From assembly GCA_944324165.1 (NCBI GenBank), contig CALUVG010000011.1:1-64000 (forward strand): a stretch of 64,000 bases of DNA, given 5' to 3'. Position 1 is the stretch's first letter. Every line of letters starts with the position of its first letter. A program made the position numbers and the translations under genes. Below the pieces are notes generated by a model. That model was not told where the DNA came from, did no database searches, and saw only the letters and a program-made list of their open reading frames with translations. Source of the stretch: Candidatus Gastranaerophilales bacterium (GTDB lineage: Bacteria > Cyanobacteriota > Vampirovibrionia > Gastranaerophilales > Gastranaerophilaceae). Shown in pieces: positions 15,776 through 24,813 of the stretch.

Positions 15776-17812
15776 ATGACTATTAAAAAACTTACTGTGG
15801 CAGCTGCAATTGCCGTTGGAATAGCAACGTGTTCCTTGAATTCAGCAATGGCGGCTTGTCCATGTTCAGTACCTGAAACACCTGCACCGTGTGCTGAACC
15901 AATGCCTGTCGTAACAGGTCCGGCATGTCCGTGTGAAACACCGGCTCCATCATGTGACAAATGCAAAAAATCATTTGATGAATGTGATTGCAAAAAACAA
16001 GAAGATCCATGTCCGCCGGCACAATGTGATCCGTGTGAAAAAAAGAAAAGCGATTGCGGCTGCAACAATGAAATTAGCTGTGATCAACCGCCTGAACCTG
16101 CCTGTGCAGTATGTCCTGGTACCGGTAAACCATCAAGACAGGACATGAAACAGGTTTATGGTTATCCAAATGCAATTTATGGTACCAACAACTATGTAGG
16201 TCATCCGGCTAGTTCAATCTTTTCTTCAGAAACAGCTATGCTCGGAGCCCCACGCACATTGTCTTCAAATATTAACGGGGTAACTGTGTCTTCCGCCGGT
16301 AATGTTACAGGGGCAGCAGCTGAATTGCCTTGTTTAAATGAAGCCCCTACAAGACATAATGGTATTCCAGTTGAAAGAAATGAAAGGATTATGGACGGTA
16401 ATAATTGTCCTATAGATTTACAAACATCAAATTCAATTGATGCAGTAAAAAAGTCTTTCGTCCCTTTTGAATATACCAGTGAATGTACAACCGGTGCAGC
16501 CGCAGGAGTTGCCGGTGCATGTGCTTTCCCTGATGTTCCGAATGGTTACTGGGCTGCCTGCGATATTGATAAATTAGCTATTAATGATGTTGTAGTAGGT
16601 TATCCTGATGGCATGTTCAAACCTAACAGAAGTATTTCCCGTGCAGAGTTTGCAACAATGTTGGTTAAAGGATTTAACTTAGACTGCAGCATGAATACTG
16701 AATCAATGTTTAAAGATGTGCCTGTAAATAACTGGGCTAATGCCGCAATTGCTAAAGCTGTTGAAGAAGACCTGTTAAAGGGGTATCCAAACGGCAAATT
16801 TGAACCAAATCATCCTGTAACAAGAGCAGAGGCATTAACCACAATTGCTAAAGGTATGACATGTGACATTGACCAGTGCAAAGCAGATGAAATATTAAGT
16901 AAATATGCAGACGGTCATACAGTTCCAAATTGGGCAAGAATACCTGTTGCTAAATCATTACAAAGCGGTGCTTTAAAAGATATGCCAAATCCTAATATGA
17001 TTTGTCCAAATAAAGAAGCATCCCGTGCCGATGTTGCATCAATGCTGCAAACTGTACGTGTAGCACTCGGTTATGATACAAATCCAAAAACAGCAAATAA
17101 TATTTGTCCGGCATGTCCTGTGACTAAAAAGGCATTTATGGAACAAGAAGACATTGTTAAAATTCCTACATTAAAAGTTGCGATGATTGACCAGTTAACT
17201 TCAAAATCATCACACGTAGGTCAGTACTTTAGAGCAAAAACACTTGAAGATATCACAATTAACGGTGTAAATTATCCTTGCGGGTCAACTGTAACCGGTC
17301 AGGTTGTGGAAGTTATCAGACCATCAGGCTGTGACAAGGGGGCTATCAAATTATCATTTACAAGCATTAAGAATGGTGATTGTAAAACTAACTTGCCAAA
17401 ACAAATTTTGCAAGCACAGGTTAATAAGTCAAAACAAGTTAACCCTGTTGCAAGATTGGTAGAAGCTCCATTCACCTTAGCCGGTTCACTTGTTGGGGTT
17501 GTCGGCAGAACAGCAGGCGGTATCCTGACCAATGTAGGTAATGCAGCAGAAAACGTATCAAATGATGCCGGTTACATGCTGGGTCATGTATTCCAGGGAC
17601 AGTTTGGCGCAGCAGCCAGAAACCTTGGAGATGGTATATGGGAAACTGTTAAAGCTCCGATTGACGTAACAAGAACAGCTTTATCAGGTACAATGGGCTT
17701 ATTCCAAACTACAGGCGACGAATTTGCTTACCTTGTAGACCCACGCGGATACAAAATATCTGCAGTTAATCCAAGAGAACACGTTACTATCGCATTTGGT
17801 TGTGCTGACTAA
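15776..17812 (+). CDS. SLH-domain exported protein with Cys/Pro-rich N-terminus
   Basis: This 678-residue protein starts after a strong AAGGAGG site. A signal peptide covers residues 1 to 26 (ends SAMA). Residues 27 to about 120 hold around 17 cysteines with Pro/Glu/Lys. Three SLH repeats follow near 250-300 (FPDVPNGYWA...GYPDGMFKPNRSISRAEFA), 311-360 and 377-427. A C-terminal beta domain (GQYFRAKTLEDITINGVNYPCGSTVTG) and a helical tail complete it. SLH domains bind pyruvylated or other secondary cell-wall polymers or peptidoglycan. In cyanobacteria-like diderms they anchor the outer membrane, usually as SLH-OprB porins. This protein lacks the porin barrel, so it is more likely an envelope tether. 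It is monocistronic, with an intrinsic terminator. Confidence 0.85.
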   Translation: MTIKKLTVAAAIAVGIATCSLNSAMAACPCSVPETPAPCAEPMPVVTGPACPCETPAPSCDKCKKSFDECDCKKQEDPCPPAQCDPCEKKKSDCGCNNEISCDQPPEPACAVCPGTGKPSRQDMKQVYGYPNAIYGTNNYVGHPASSIFSSETAMLGAPRTLSSNINGVTVSSAGNVTGAAAELPCLNEAPTRHNGIPVERNERIMDGNNCPIDLQTSNSIDAVKKSFVPFEYTSECTTGAAAGVAGACAFPDVPNGYWAACDIDKLAINDVVVGYPDGMFKPNRSISRAEFATMLVKGFNLDCSMNTESMFKDVPVNNWANAAIAKAVEEDLLKGYPNGKFEPNHPVTRAEALTTIAKGMTCDIDQCKADEILSKYADGHTVPNWARIPVAKSLQSGALKDMPNPNMICPNKEASRADVASMLQTVRVALGYDTNPKTANNICPACPVTKKAFMEQEDIVKIPTLKVAMIDQLTSKSSHVGQYFRAKTLEDITINGVNYPCGSTVTGQVVEVIRPSGCDKGAIKLSFTSIKNGDCKTNLPKQILQAQVNKSKQVNPVARLVEAPFTLAGSLVGVVGRTAGGILTNVGNAAENVSNDAGYMLGHVFQGQFGAAARNLGDGIWETVKAPIDVTRTALSGTMGLFQTTGDEFAYLVDPRGYKISAVNPREHVTIAFGCAD

Positions 17813-17863
17813 TTTAAATAATAAAGGTACAATCAACGCACAGTAGTTTAGTTCGTTTGCCGG

Positions 17864-17893
17864 AAAAAGACTGACATATTGTCAGTCTTTTTT
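17864..17893. terminator. intrinsic terminator after SLH gene
   Basis: AAAAAGACTGACA / TGTCAGTCTTTTTT with loop TAT. The T run follows on the plus strand and the A run mirrors it, so the convergent pseudopilin at 17903 may use it too. Confidence 0.9.
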
Positions 17894-17902
17894 CTTGTGA
17901 TA

Positions 17903-18694
17903 TTAATTTTTATCCGAGCATTTATGTTTGCCTTCCCAGCTTAAATCGTCACAGTGCAGGTAATCCATATTCTCGTTTTGTATAACCCATGCTGTACAGC
18001 CATAACCATTTTGAGTGTTGGATAATTTAGTTCTATTACAATTATTTAAAAAGTAGTCGGGATCTTTCCCGAGAGGTTCAATTCTATCCGGATACACATA
18101 AAAATAGAAAATATCCTGTCCGACAGAATTAGGTGCATTTTGTATGCCGTTAACATCAATTGAAAAATCTGCGCATACATCATTCTTCTTCTGGCATGAT
18201 ATATTATTAACCCATCCGCCGATTAATGTCATACCATTATTGAGTGTTAAAAATGCATACTTATTTATTTCTCCTTTTCTGCTTTTCCCATTCAAATTAT
18301 AAAGATCATCAGGTCTATAACAATTAGTTTGTTCCGGCATGCATTTTTCAATAATATTCAAAGATGGTGTCAATTTTTCCCAGAATAATTGCGTATTTGG
18401 GATTGTACTTCCGGTAAGTATTGTATTCCCATCATCATCTTCTTCAAATGTACTTTCTTCGCCAAACCCCCAGGTATTGAATTCGCCGTTATTTACCAGA
18501 GCCATTTTATAAGCTGAATTCAGCATGGAATATGCTTTTTTTACCTTTGTTACAGTTACTTTTTCTTTGTATTTCATTACAACAGTAGGTATTGTAAGTG
18601 CGGCAACAATGCCGATTATTACCAGAGTAATCAAAGTTTCAGCCAGTGTAAACGCGTGTGTATATTTTTGTCTTCGTGTAAAAAAATTTCGCAT
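17903..18694 (-). CDS. pseudopilin-like protein (type IV pilin N-terminal methylation motif)
   Basis: The 263-residue protein starts at ATG 18694 after GGAGG. A 14-residue basic leader is followed by AFTLAETLITLVIIGIVAAL, the cleavage/methylation helix with Phe+1 and Glu+5 and with Ala instead of Gly at -1. The periplasmic domain is Cys-rich (about 8 Cys) and ends with the block GCTAWVIQNENMDYLHCDDL shared with the loci at 14 and 60 kb. It would be processed by a prepilin peptidase and assembled by the type IV pilus system at 27 kb (inference). The gene is divergent from an XRE regulator across a 44-bp palindrome. Confidence 0.88.
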   Translation of the reverse strand: MRNFFTRRQKYTHAFTLAETLITLVIIGIVAALTIPTVVMKYKEKVTVTKVKKAYSMLNSAYKMALVNNGEFNTWGFGEESTFEEDDDGNTILTGSTIPNTQLFWEKLTPSLNIIEKCMPEQTNCYRPDDLYNLNGKSRKGEINKYAFLTLNNGMTLIGGWVNNISCQKKNDVCADFSIDVNGIQNAPNSVGQDIFYFYVYPDRIEPLGKDPDYFLNNCNRTKLSNTQNGYGCTAWVIQNENMDYLHCDDLSWEGKHKCSDKN

Positions 18695-18718
18695 ATAATA
18701 CCTCCGAAAATAAAATAA

Positions 18719-18762
18719 ATTATTTGTCTAATACAATATATATATTGTATTAGACAAATAAT
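18719..18762. promoter_or_regulatory. 44-bp perfect palindrome, candidate operator
   Basis: All 22 base pairs of the arms are complementary, centred between 18740 and 18741, with half-site TTGTCTAATACAATATA. It lies in the 109-bp gap between the divergent pseudopilin (starts 18694) and the XRE gene (starts 18804). It can extrude as a cruciform or bind a dimeric regulator. Confidence 0.8.
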
Positions 18763-18803
18763 ACATTGTAGAAAACTTTTTGTCAACTGCATAATATTTT
18801 GTT

Positions 18804-19031
18804 ATGGATAAAAAGAACATATTAAAAGAATTCGGTCGTAATCTTAAAGCAGAACGTAATCGTGCCGGCTTGTCACAGGAACAGCTTGCCGAAAAAATAG
18901 GTGTATCTTACGGGCAGGTTGTAGGAATGATAGAACGCGGAGAGACAAATACTTCATTGTCGGTTATCGTATCTATTTTAGATGCGTTGGATTTAGATTT
19001 TGAAACACTTTTTAACCGTAAAAAAAATTAG
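18804..19031 (+). CDS. XRE-family helix-turn-helix regulator
   Basis: This 75-residue protein is a single HTH_3 domain: LKAERNRAGLSQEQLAEKIGVSYGQVVGMIERGETNTSLSVIVSILDALD. The recognition helix is near residues 35 to 45. There is no effector domain. No ribosome site is seen. A TAATAT box lies 6 bases before the ATG, suggesting a leaderless message. Divergent orientation and the perfect palindrome next to it point to control of its own gene and of the pseudopilin at 18694 (inference). Confidence 0.9.
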   Translation: MDKKNILKEFGRNLKAERNRAGLSQEQLAEKIGVSYGQVVGMIERGETNTSLSVIVSILDALDLDFETLFNRKKN

Positions 19032-19112
19032 GATTATTTGAAGATAATTTATAATAACTATCCCCTGTCAGACTATTTCATTATCTCATAATTTTATGTT
19101 ATTGTTATTCGT

Positions 19113-20960
19113 ATGAAGAGAATTTTTTATATTATCTTTGTTCTGGCGATTGTAATTTTTATTACAAAAGCTTGTATAAAAAGGGATATTCCGAACGGTG
19201 ATACTGTTCAACTCCGCCCGAAAGCCGAAATTACGGATGTTATATATCCTGCAGAGCAAAAGAATGTTAATTTAAACGGAGTGGATTACCTGCAGTCTCA
19301 GGCACCAATAGGAAAATTTGGCGGAACACTGGTTGCGTCTACAATCGGGGAAGGTCCTAAAACATTTAATCCGTTTAATTCCAAGGATAATATATCTTCT
19401 CAAATGTCAGAAGTTATGTATGATGGACTTTTGACAATCAATCCGGTTACCGGGAAATATATTCCCAAATTAGCTAAATCATATGAAATACAAAACGGAA
19501 CAGATTATATAATTAAACTCAGACGCGGGGTTAAATGGTCTGACGGCAAACCGATAACAGCCGATGATGTTGTATTTACCTGGCGTGATATAATTTTTGG
19601 AGGATACGGAAATACTTCAATTCGGGACAGTGTGGTTATTGACGGCAAATTACCGGAGGTGTATAAACTTGATGAATACACGGTTAAATTTGTTACTCCT
19701 GAACCTTTCGCGCCATTTTTAAGCCTTTTGTCTTCTCCAATCGCTCCCGAGCATATTTATCAGCAGGCTGTAAAAAAAGGAAGGGCGTATTTTGACACTT
19801 TTCTTTCGACAAATGCTGATCCGAAAACTTTTGTAACATCAGGTGCATTCAGATTAAAAGAATACGTTCCTGCACAGCGTGCTGTATTTGAGCGTAACCC
19901 TGATTACTATATGATAAATACAGACAATCAAAAATTGCCGTATCTGGATAAACTTGTTTATTTAATTGTAGGGGATATCAATAATGAAGTTTTAAAGTTT
20001 GAGGGCGGGGAATTGGATGTAATCGGGCTTCAGGGGGCTAATGTTGCAAGGTTTAAGGAACTTGAAAAACATTCTGATTTTACTATTTATAATATAGGAC
20101 CTGATACAGGTACAATGTATCTGGCAATGAATTTGAATACGCGGCGTAATGAAAGCGGTGATTTTTATGTTGATCCGATAAAACAGATATGGTTTCAGGA
20201 TAAAAATTTCCGCACGGCAGTAGATTATGCGATAGACAGAAAGAATATGGTGCTGAATATTGCAAACGGACTTGCCCAGCCGCTTTTTACTGCAGAAAGC
20301 CTTAATTCAATTTTTTTGAATAAAGAGCTTAAACCATATGAAAGAAATTTGGAAAAATCCCGTGCATTACTAAAAAAATCAGGTTATTATTGGGATAAAA
20401 ACGGCAAACTTTATGACAAATTCGGTCACCGCGTTGAATTTAATCTTGTTACCAATGCCGGCAATACTGAACGCGAAGCAATAGGCGTTATGGTTAAACA
20501 GGATCTTGAAGATTTAGGTATGAAAGTTAATTTCAAGCCAATAGAATTTAATTCACTTGTTAATAAATTAGTTTCGACGCTTGATTGGGACATGGTAATA
20601 ATGGGATTTACAGGATCGCCTCTGGAACCTAACGGCGGAAAAAACGTATGGCTTTCTGACGGTACTTTGCATGTTTATAATATGAGGCTTGAGAAAGATA
20701 AGAATTCAAAGCGTTTCGAATGGGAAAAACGGCTTGATTATTTGTTTGTACACGGAGCACTTGCGACAGATTTTAATGAGCGTAAAAAATTCTATGATGA
20801 ATATCAGGAAATTATTTATAATGAAAAGCCGATGATTTATATTTATTCACCGCTCAGGATTTATGCAATAAGAAACAAATTCAAAAATATTTTTCCTACC
20901 TCGCTTGGCGGAATAACATATAACCTTGAAGAAATATATATAAATCAGGAGGGTGAATAA
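19113..20960 (+). CDS. peptide/oligopeptide ABC transporter substrate-binding protein (SBP_bac_5)
   Basis: The 615-residue protein has an N-terminal membrane anchor or lipoprotein-type signal (IFVLAIVIFITKAC). The family 5 binding domain includes PKTFNPFNSKDNISSQMSEV, LAKSYEIQNGTDYIIKLRRG and VKWSDGKPITADDVVFTWRD. The C-terminal lobe contains the DWDMVIMGFTGS segment. It captures peptides or similar solutes outside the membrane for the two permeases that follow. The stop codon overlaps the permease start (TAATG). The protein is slightly longer than typical DppA/OppA. Confidence 0.92.
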   Translation: MKRIFYIIFVLAIVIFITKACIKRDIPNGDTVQLRPKAEITDVIYPAEQKNVNLNGVDYLQSQAPIGKFGGTLVASTIGEGPKTFNPFNSKDNISSQMSEVMYDGLLTINPVTGKYIPKLAKSYEIQNGTDYIIKLRRGVKWSDGKPITADDVVFTWRDIIFGGYGNTSIRDSVVIDGKLPEVYKLDEYTVKFVTPEPFAPFLSLLSSPIAPEHIYQQAVKKGRAYFDTFLSTNADPKTFVTSGAFRLKEYVPAQRAVFERNPDYYMINTDNQKLPYLDKLVYLIVGDINNEVLKFEGGELDVIGLQGANVARFKELEKHSDFTIYNIGPDTGTMYLAMNLNTRRNESGDFYVDPIKQIWFQDKNFRTAVDYAIDRKNMVLNIANGLAQPLFTAESLNSIFLNKELKPYERNLEKSRALLKKSGYYWDKNGKLYDKFGHRVEFNLVTNAGNTEREAIGVMVKQDLEDLGMKVNFKPIEFNSLVNKLVSTLDWDMVIMGFTGSPLEPNGGKNVWLSDGTLHVYNMRLEKDKNSKRFEWEKRLDYLFVHGALATDFNERKKFYDEYQEIIYNEKPMIYIYSPLRIYAIRNKFKNIFPTSLGGITYNLEEIYINQEGE

Positions 20961-21943
20961 TGGAAATACTGAAATATATTTTAAAACGTATTTTGCAGAC
21001 AATTCCTTTGCTGATAATTGTTTCTTTGATAAGTTTTTTCATAATCAGATTATCGCCTGTAGACCCGCTGGCTGAACTGCGGCTAAACCCTTCGGTATCA
21101 AAAGAGACTTTACAGAGGGAGACTGAGCGGCTGGGGTTAGATAAACCGATAATTGTTCAATATGGCAAATGGGCAAAGTCTTTTGTAAAAGGTGATCTTG
21201 GAATTACAGCGAATGGTGAACAGGTTAGTGCAAAACTTAAGGAACGTATTCCTAATACATTGCTGCTAACCATAATTGTAATATTTTTATCTTGGAGCGT
21301 CGGTGTGCCTCTGGGAATACTTGCGGCGATTAATTGGAAATCTCCGCTTGACAGACTGTTGACAGTTTTGACAAGTATCGGAATGGCAATACCGTCATTT
21401 TTCTTTGCTGTTTTGCTGTTAATTTTTGCTGTAAAAACAGGATGGTTTCCTGTTGGCGGTTTAACTTCATCAAACTTTTTAGATATGAGCTTTGGAGAGA
21501 AAGTTTTTGATATTACAAGACATCTTGTTTTGCCTGTAACTGTGTTGTTTACACTTTCGCTTGCAGGTTTGCAAAGACAAATGCGCGCAAACTTGCTTGA
21601 TGTACTGGATAGTGATTATGTTAAATTTGCGCGCGCAAAAGGATTGAGCGAATTCAAAGTAATATTTAAACATGCATTGCGTAACGCAATTAATCCTATG
21701 ATTACTCTTTTAGGATTTGAATTTGCGGGATTATTAAGCGGTGCGGCACTCACGGAATATGTTTTTCAGTATCCGGGGCTCGGACGTTTGATACTTGAGG
21801 CTGTTCTGAAATCTGATATAAATCTTGTAATGGCATCGTTAATGATGGGGGCAATAATGCTTGTACTGGGTAATTTAATTGCAGATATTCTGCTTATAAT
21901 TACTGATCCGCGCATCCGCCAGAAAAATGGAGGACAGGCATGA
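20960..21943 (+). CDS. ABC peptide permease, DppB/OppB type
   Basis: This 327-residue membrane protein has an N-terminal LKRILQTIPLLIIVSLISFFIIRLSPVDP segment typical of DppB, six predicted membrane spans, and the EAA-loop RAKGLSEFKVIFKHALRNAINP near residue 225 that contacts the ATPase. It overlaps the next permease by four bases (ATGA), so expression is coupled. The needed ATPase subunits (DppD/DppF) are not in this operon and must be encoded elsewhere. Confidence 0.93.
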   Translation: MEILKYILKRILQTIPLLIIVSLISFFIIRLSPVDPLAELRLNPSVSKETLQRETERLGLDKPIIVQYGKWAKSFVKGDLGITANGEQVSAKLKERIPNTLLLTIIVIFLSWSVGVPLGILAAINWKSPLDRLLTVLTSIGMAIPSFFFAVLLLIFAVKTGWFPVGGLTSSNFLDMSFGEKVFDITRHLVLPVTVLFTLSLAGLQRQMRANLLDVLDSDYVKFARAKGLSEFKVIFKHALRNAINPMITLLGFEFAGLLSGAALTEYVFQYPGLGRLILEAVLKSDINLVMASLMMGAIMLVLGNLIADILLIITDPRIRQKNGGQA

Positions 21944-23007
21944 TTAGAGATTTGTTTAAACAGTTGATGAAAGATAAATTTGCAAGGATTGCCTTGATAC
22001 TTCTCGGGATAATATATTTTATGCTTTTGTTTGCGGATATTATTGCCCCGTATACAAAAGATTTTTCAGACAGAAGTATGGCTTATGTGCCGCCATCACA
22101 GATTTTTACTATAGATGAAAACGGAAAGTTTTCGCGTCCATATACATACAATTACAAACGCGATTTTGATATGGATAATCTGCGTATAGTATACAGTTTG
22201 GACAGGAGCCAAAAACATTACTTAAGATTTTTTGCCAAAGGAGAGCCATATAAATTTTTAGGACTTATACCAATGCAAAGACATCTTGTCACTACAGATA
22301 AAGACGGACGTTTGTTTTTGCTTGGAACAGATATTAACGGGCGTGATGTGTTTTCACGAATACTTTTTGGCGGAAGAATTTCAATGACAATAGGATTTCT
22401 TGCATTGTTTGTGCTGTTTCCTATAGGACTTTTATACGGCGGAATTGCAGGTTATTTCGGGGGCAAAGTTGATGCCCTTATGATGCGGTTTGCAGAAGCT
22501 GTTATGTCAATACCGAGTTTTTATCTTTTAATAATTCTTGCATCTATATTACCGGCCGGTATGACAAGTATTCAAAGATTTATATTGATAGTAGTAATTC
22601 TTGCGCTGATAGGCTGGGCAGGGTTTGCAAGGGTTGTAAGAGGTATGGTTTTGTCAGTCAAAAATCAAGAGTTTGTTCAGGCGGCAAAATCAATAGGAGC
22701 ATCCCGCTTGAGAATAATTGTAAAACATATATTACCTCAGACAACGAGTTTTGTTATTGTGGCAATGACATTGTCAGTGCCGTCTTATATACTGTCAGAA
22801 TCCGGTTTGAGTTTTTTGGGACTGGGGATACAGCAGCCGGATGCAAGCTGGGGTAATATGCTGAAAGAGGCGCAGGAATATACAAATATAATTTATAGAC
22901 CGTGGCTTTTGACACCGGGATTTTTAATATTTATAGCAGTGTTGTCATTTAATCTGATAGGTGATGCCGTAAGAGATATTCTAGACCCAAAAAGCAAAGT
23001 GCGTTGA
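21940..23007 (+). CDS. ABC peptide permease, DppC/OppC type
   Basis: The 355-residue protein has one N-terminal span (IALILLGIIYFMLLFADIIAPY), a periplasmic insert of about 90 residues, then the five-span permease core. The LLGTDINGRDVFSRILFGGRISM segment and the EAA loop AAKSIGASRLRIIVKHILPQ are typical of DppC. The periplasmic insert is longer than in the E. coli protein. Last gene of the importer operon; it ends with TGA, showing that TGA is a normal stop in this genome. Confidence 0.93.
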   Translation: MIRDLFKQLMKDKFARIALILLGIIYFMLLFADIIAPYTKDFSDRSMAYVPPSQIFTIDENGKFSRPYTYNYKRDFDMDNLRIVYSLDRSQKHYLRFFAKGEPYKFLGLIPMQRHLVTTDKDGRLFLLGTDINGRDVFSRILFGGRISMTIGFLALFVLFPIGLLYGGIAGYFGGKVDALMMRFAEAVMSIPSFYLLIILASILPAGMTSIQRFILIVVILALIGWAGFARVVRGMVLSVKNQEFVQAAKSIGASRLRIIVKHILPQTTSFVIVAMTLSVPSYILSESGLSFLGLGIQQPDASWGNMLKEAQEYTNIIYRPWLLTPGFLIFIAVLSFNLIGDAVRDILDPKSKVR

Positions 23008-23122
23008 TAATATTATAAAGGGACTTGAAAAATTTGGGGCAATATGTAATAATGGAAATATAGAGTTTGAGTAAGGAATTTGAATGGCAAGAAATTTGGC
23101 AACAAAACAAAAAAATACAGTC

Positions 23123-23142
23123 GGTTGGGCATACCTGCCCAA
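23123..23142. repeat. REP-like palindrome copy 1
   Basis: GTTGGGCA-TACC-TGCCCAAC, an 8-bp stem with a 4-nt loop. With flanks it matches a second copy at 55522 in the opposite orientation. Confidence 0.75.
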
Positions 23143-23277
23143 CAATGGAAAAGTTGTTGCGCTGAAAAAGTCCTATGGTAGTGAAAGTTTGTACAGCGAA
23201 AAAACGGCACTCACTCCACTCTCCACACTCACCACTGTCCCGTATAGGGCGGAAACCCTTGTCCTGAGCGGCTTTGC

Positions 23278-23289
23278 GGGGGGGGGGGG
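23278..23289 (+). repeat. homopolymer of 12 G
   Basis: Twelve consecutive G. Such tracts are prone to slipped-strand change and would shift between the frames that cross it. It may also be a sequencing-length uncertainty. Confidence 0.8.
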
Positions 23290-23335
23290 TATCTAACTTC
23301 AAGCCCCACAAGGCTTTCAAGGCACACGAAGTGTA

Positions 23336-23486
23336 CTCTTACACTCAGACTTTCGCTAAAGAAGTGCGGTCAACTCCAATTTCGTCATCCCGCAACAGGT
23401 TGCGAGCAGAGGGCAGACCAGTCCGCTCTTACACTCAGACTACCGCTAAAGAAGTCCAGTCAACGCCTGTTCCGTCATCCCGCAGC
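23336..23486. repeat. two 61-bp direct repeats, 90-bp period
   Basis: Copies at 23336 to 23396 and 23426 to 23486 begin CTCTTACACTCAGACT and end near CGTCATCCCGC, with about nine differences. They are GC-richer than the surroundings. Confidence 0.8.
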
Positions 23487-23643
23487 GGTTTTGACGCGAT
23501 ACCCTATAGTTGTCGCCTTGCGGGATCTCAAACAAAAATTCGACACAAGCTAAAAGACTTGTGCGAAAATATATAAACCTTTAAAAGGTAACCTGTAGAG
23601 TATAGTTAATGTAATAATATAACCCAAAGGAGGTAAAAAACAA

Positions 23644-24813
23644 ATGGGAAAAGATTTAAAAAGTATTATTAATCCGAACGTAATTAATCACGTAGAAACA
23701 AAGCCTAAAAGATGTAAAGGACTTAACGTCCTAACGTCTTATCGTCTTAACGTCTTTAAACACAAACCCGCCTTTACTCTCGCAGAAGTCTTAATCACCC
23801 TCGCGATTATTGGCGTGGTTGCAGTGCTGACATTACCTGCATTAATCCAGAATTACAATGAAAAAGCTTGGTCAACGGCACAGGATGTGTTTACAAAACG
23901 CCTTGAAGTCGCAACAAGACAAATGAATACCGAAGAGAAATTAGCCGGCTATTCAAACACCATGGATTTTGTAAATGAATTGAAGAAATACATAAAAATA
24001 ACAAGAGTATGTGACAACAGCAATATAACGAAATGTTTTAATAAAGAGGTAATCTGGAACGAAGGCGAAGACCCGATTGACATGTCAACAATAAGAAATG
24101 CCGCAAGCTTAGGTCAAGATGATTGGGATACGGATACAGTAGCTGTTCAGTTTGCGAATGGTGTAAATGCAATAATCGCATATAATCCAAACACCACACA
24201 GGAACCGTTTAATAATCAGTTCAGCGCAACCTCAAACAGCATGGCAATATTGTATGATGTGTCGGGGAATAAGAATCCAAATACAAACGGTAAGGATATT
24301 GCGGGGATTAATGTAACAGAATTAGCCGGCACAACAGGTTGTATGATAAATCCTGATTTAGTGGGTGGTATGTGTATAAGCCAAATACTTGCCCCTGGCA
24401 GCGGATATAGCCCTATGACAATAGCTGAATGTTACCAAGCAGTATCCGATGGTGAATTAGGTATACAGGCTTGTGCTTATGATAATGACTATTGGGCAGG
24501 CGCAGTGAAGGCATGCGGCGGAACAAGTAACATGCCGACAGAATCCCAATTAACGGCATTGGCAAACTATGTATACAACAGAACTGACCTTACAACTGGT
24601 TATACAGGCGGCTTAGCACTAGATACAACCAAAGCCTCCCAATTCCTCTCAGCCTCACCAGATTCAGCTAGGTTCTATGTGTGGTCTGGGCAGGAGCGCA
24701 GCAGTATCCTCGCGTACTTCCGCTACTTCACCTCTACCTACACGTACTGGAACTACAACGGCTACCGCGACTTCAGCAACAGACTCGCGGTTTGCTTAGG
24801 TGATTCCAATTAA
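23644..24813 (+). CDS. pseudopilin with C-type-lectin-like variable C-terminus (candidate DGR target)
   Basis: This 389-residue protein starts after AAAGGAGG. A long 43-residue leader precedes AFTLAEVLITLAIIGVVAVL, the type IV pilin N-helix with Phe+1/Glu+5 and Ala at -1. Residues 45 to about 240 form a pilin-like domain. Residues about 270 to 389 resemble the DUF1566/C-type-lectin fold: WAGAVKACGG, NMPTESQLTALANYV, then FYVWSGQERSS and NRLAVCLGD. The segment between the last two blocks is built of NNC codons rich in Tyr, Phe, Arg, Thr, Ser and Asn, as expected for adenine-mutagenised AAC codons. The likely role is a variable adhesive tip displayed by type IV pili (inference). No regulator is divergent from it, unlike the other pseudopilins. 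Confidence 0.85.
   Translation: MGKDLKSIINPNVINHVETKPKRCKGLNVLTSYRLNVFKHKPAFTLAEVLITLAIIGVVAVLTLPALIQNYNEKAWSTAQDVFTKRLEVATRQMNTEEKLAGYSNTMDFVNELKKYIKITRVCDNSNITKCFNKEVIWNEGEDPIDMSTIRNAASLGQDDWDTDTVAVQFANGVNAIIAYNPNTTQEPFNNQFSATSNSMAILYDVSGNKNPNTNGKDIAGINVTELAGTTGCMINPDLVGGMCISQILAPGSGYSPMTIAECYQAVSDGELGIQACAYDNDYWAGAVKACGGTSNMPTESQLTALANYVYNRTDLTTGYTGGLALDTTKASQFLSASPDSARFYVWSGQERSSILAYFRYFTSTYTYWNYNGYRDFSNRLAVCLGDSN
23722..23748 (+). repeat. left arm of 27-bp inverted repeat built of ACGTC units
   Basis: The arm contains iterated 8-9-bp units such as TTAACGTC, CTAACGTC and TTATCGTC, and codes for LNVLTSYRL in the pilin leader. The exact complement lies at 24853 to 24879, after the gene. 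Confidence 0.85.
24670..24800 (+). other. candidate DGR variable repeat (VR)
   Basis: From 24700 to 24780, 22 of 27 codons end in C (TAC, TTC, CGC, ACC, AAC, GGC...), against the AT-ending codon habit of the rest of the gene. The constant flanks code for FYVWSGQER and NRLAVCLGD. The region ends just before an 11-bp-stem hairpin. No second copy (template repeat) is present in the window. Confidence 0.7.

Larger units (their letters stand above)
23008..23640. other. repeat-rich, relatively GC-rich intergenic region
   Basis: I see no firm gene. It contains a REP-like palindrome at 23123, a run of 12 G at 23278, and two 61-bp direct repeats 90 bp apart at 23336 and 23426. Open frames at 23084 to 23296 and 23274 to 23576 run through these repeats and have no recognisable product. 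The first has a plausible ribosome site (AAGGAAT) and could be a decayed gene invaded by the palindrome. Confidence 0.6.

Noticed and set aside
15742-16148. Several open frames on both strands over the SLH gene's Cys-rich start
   Set aside because: They overlap the real SLH gene, reflect its repetitive composition and lack ribosome sites or families.
23336-23486. The 61-bp repeats as DGR template repeat
   Set aside because: They show no similarity to the variable region at 24670 to 24800.
23084-23576. Two open frames in the repeat-rich region as genes
   Set aside because: Their sequences consist largely of a REP-like palindrome, poly-G and the 61-bp repeats; no domain is seen. Kept only as a possible decayed gene.
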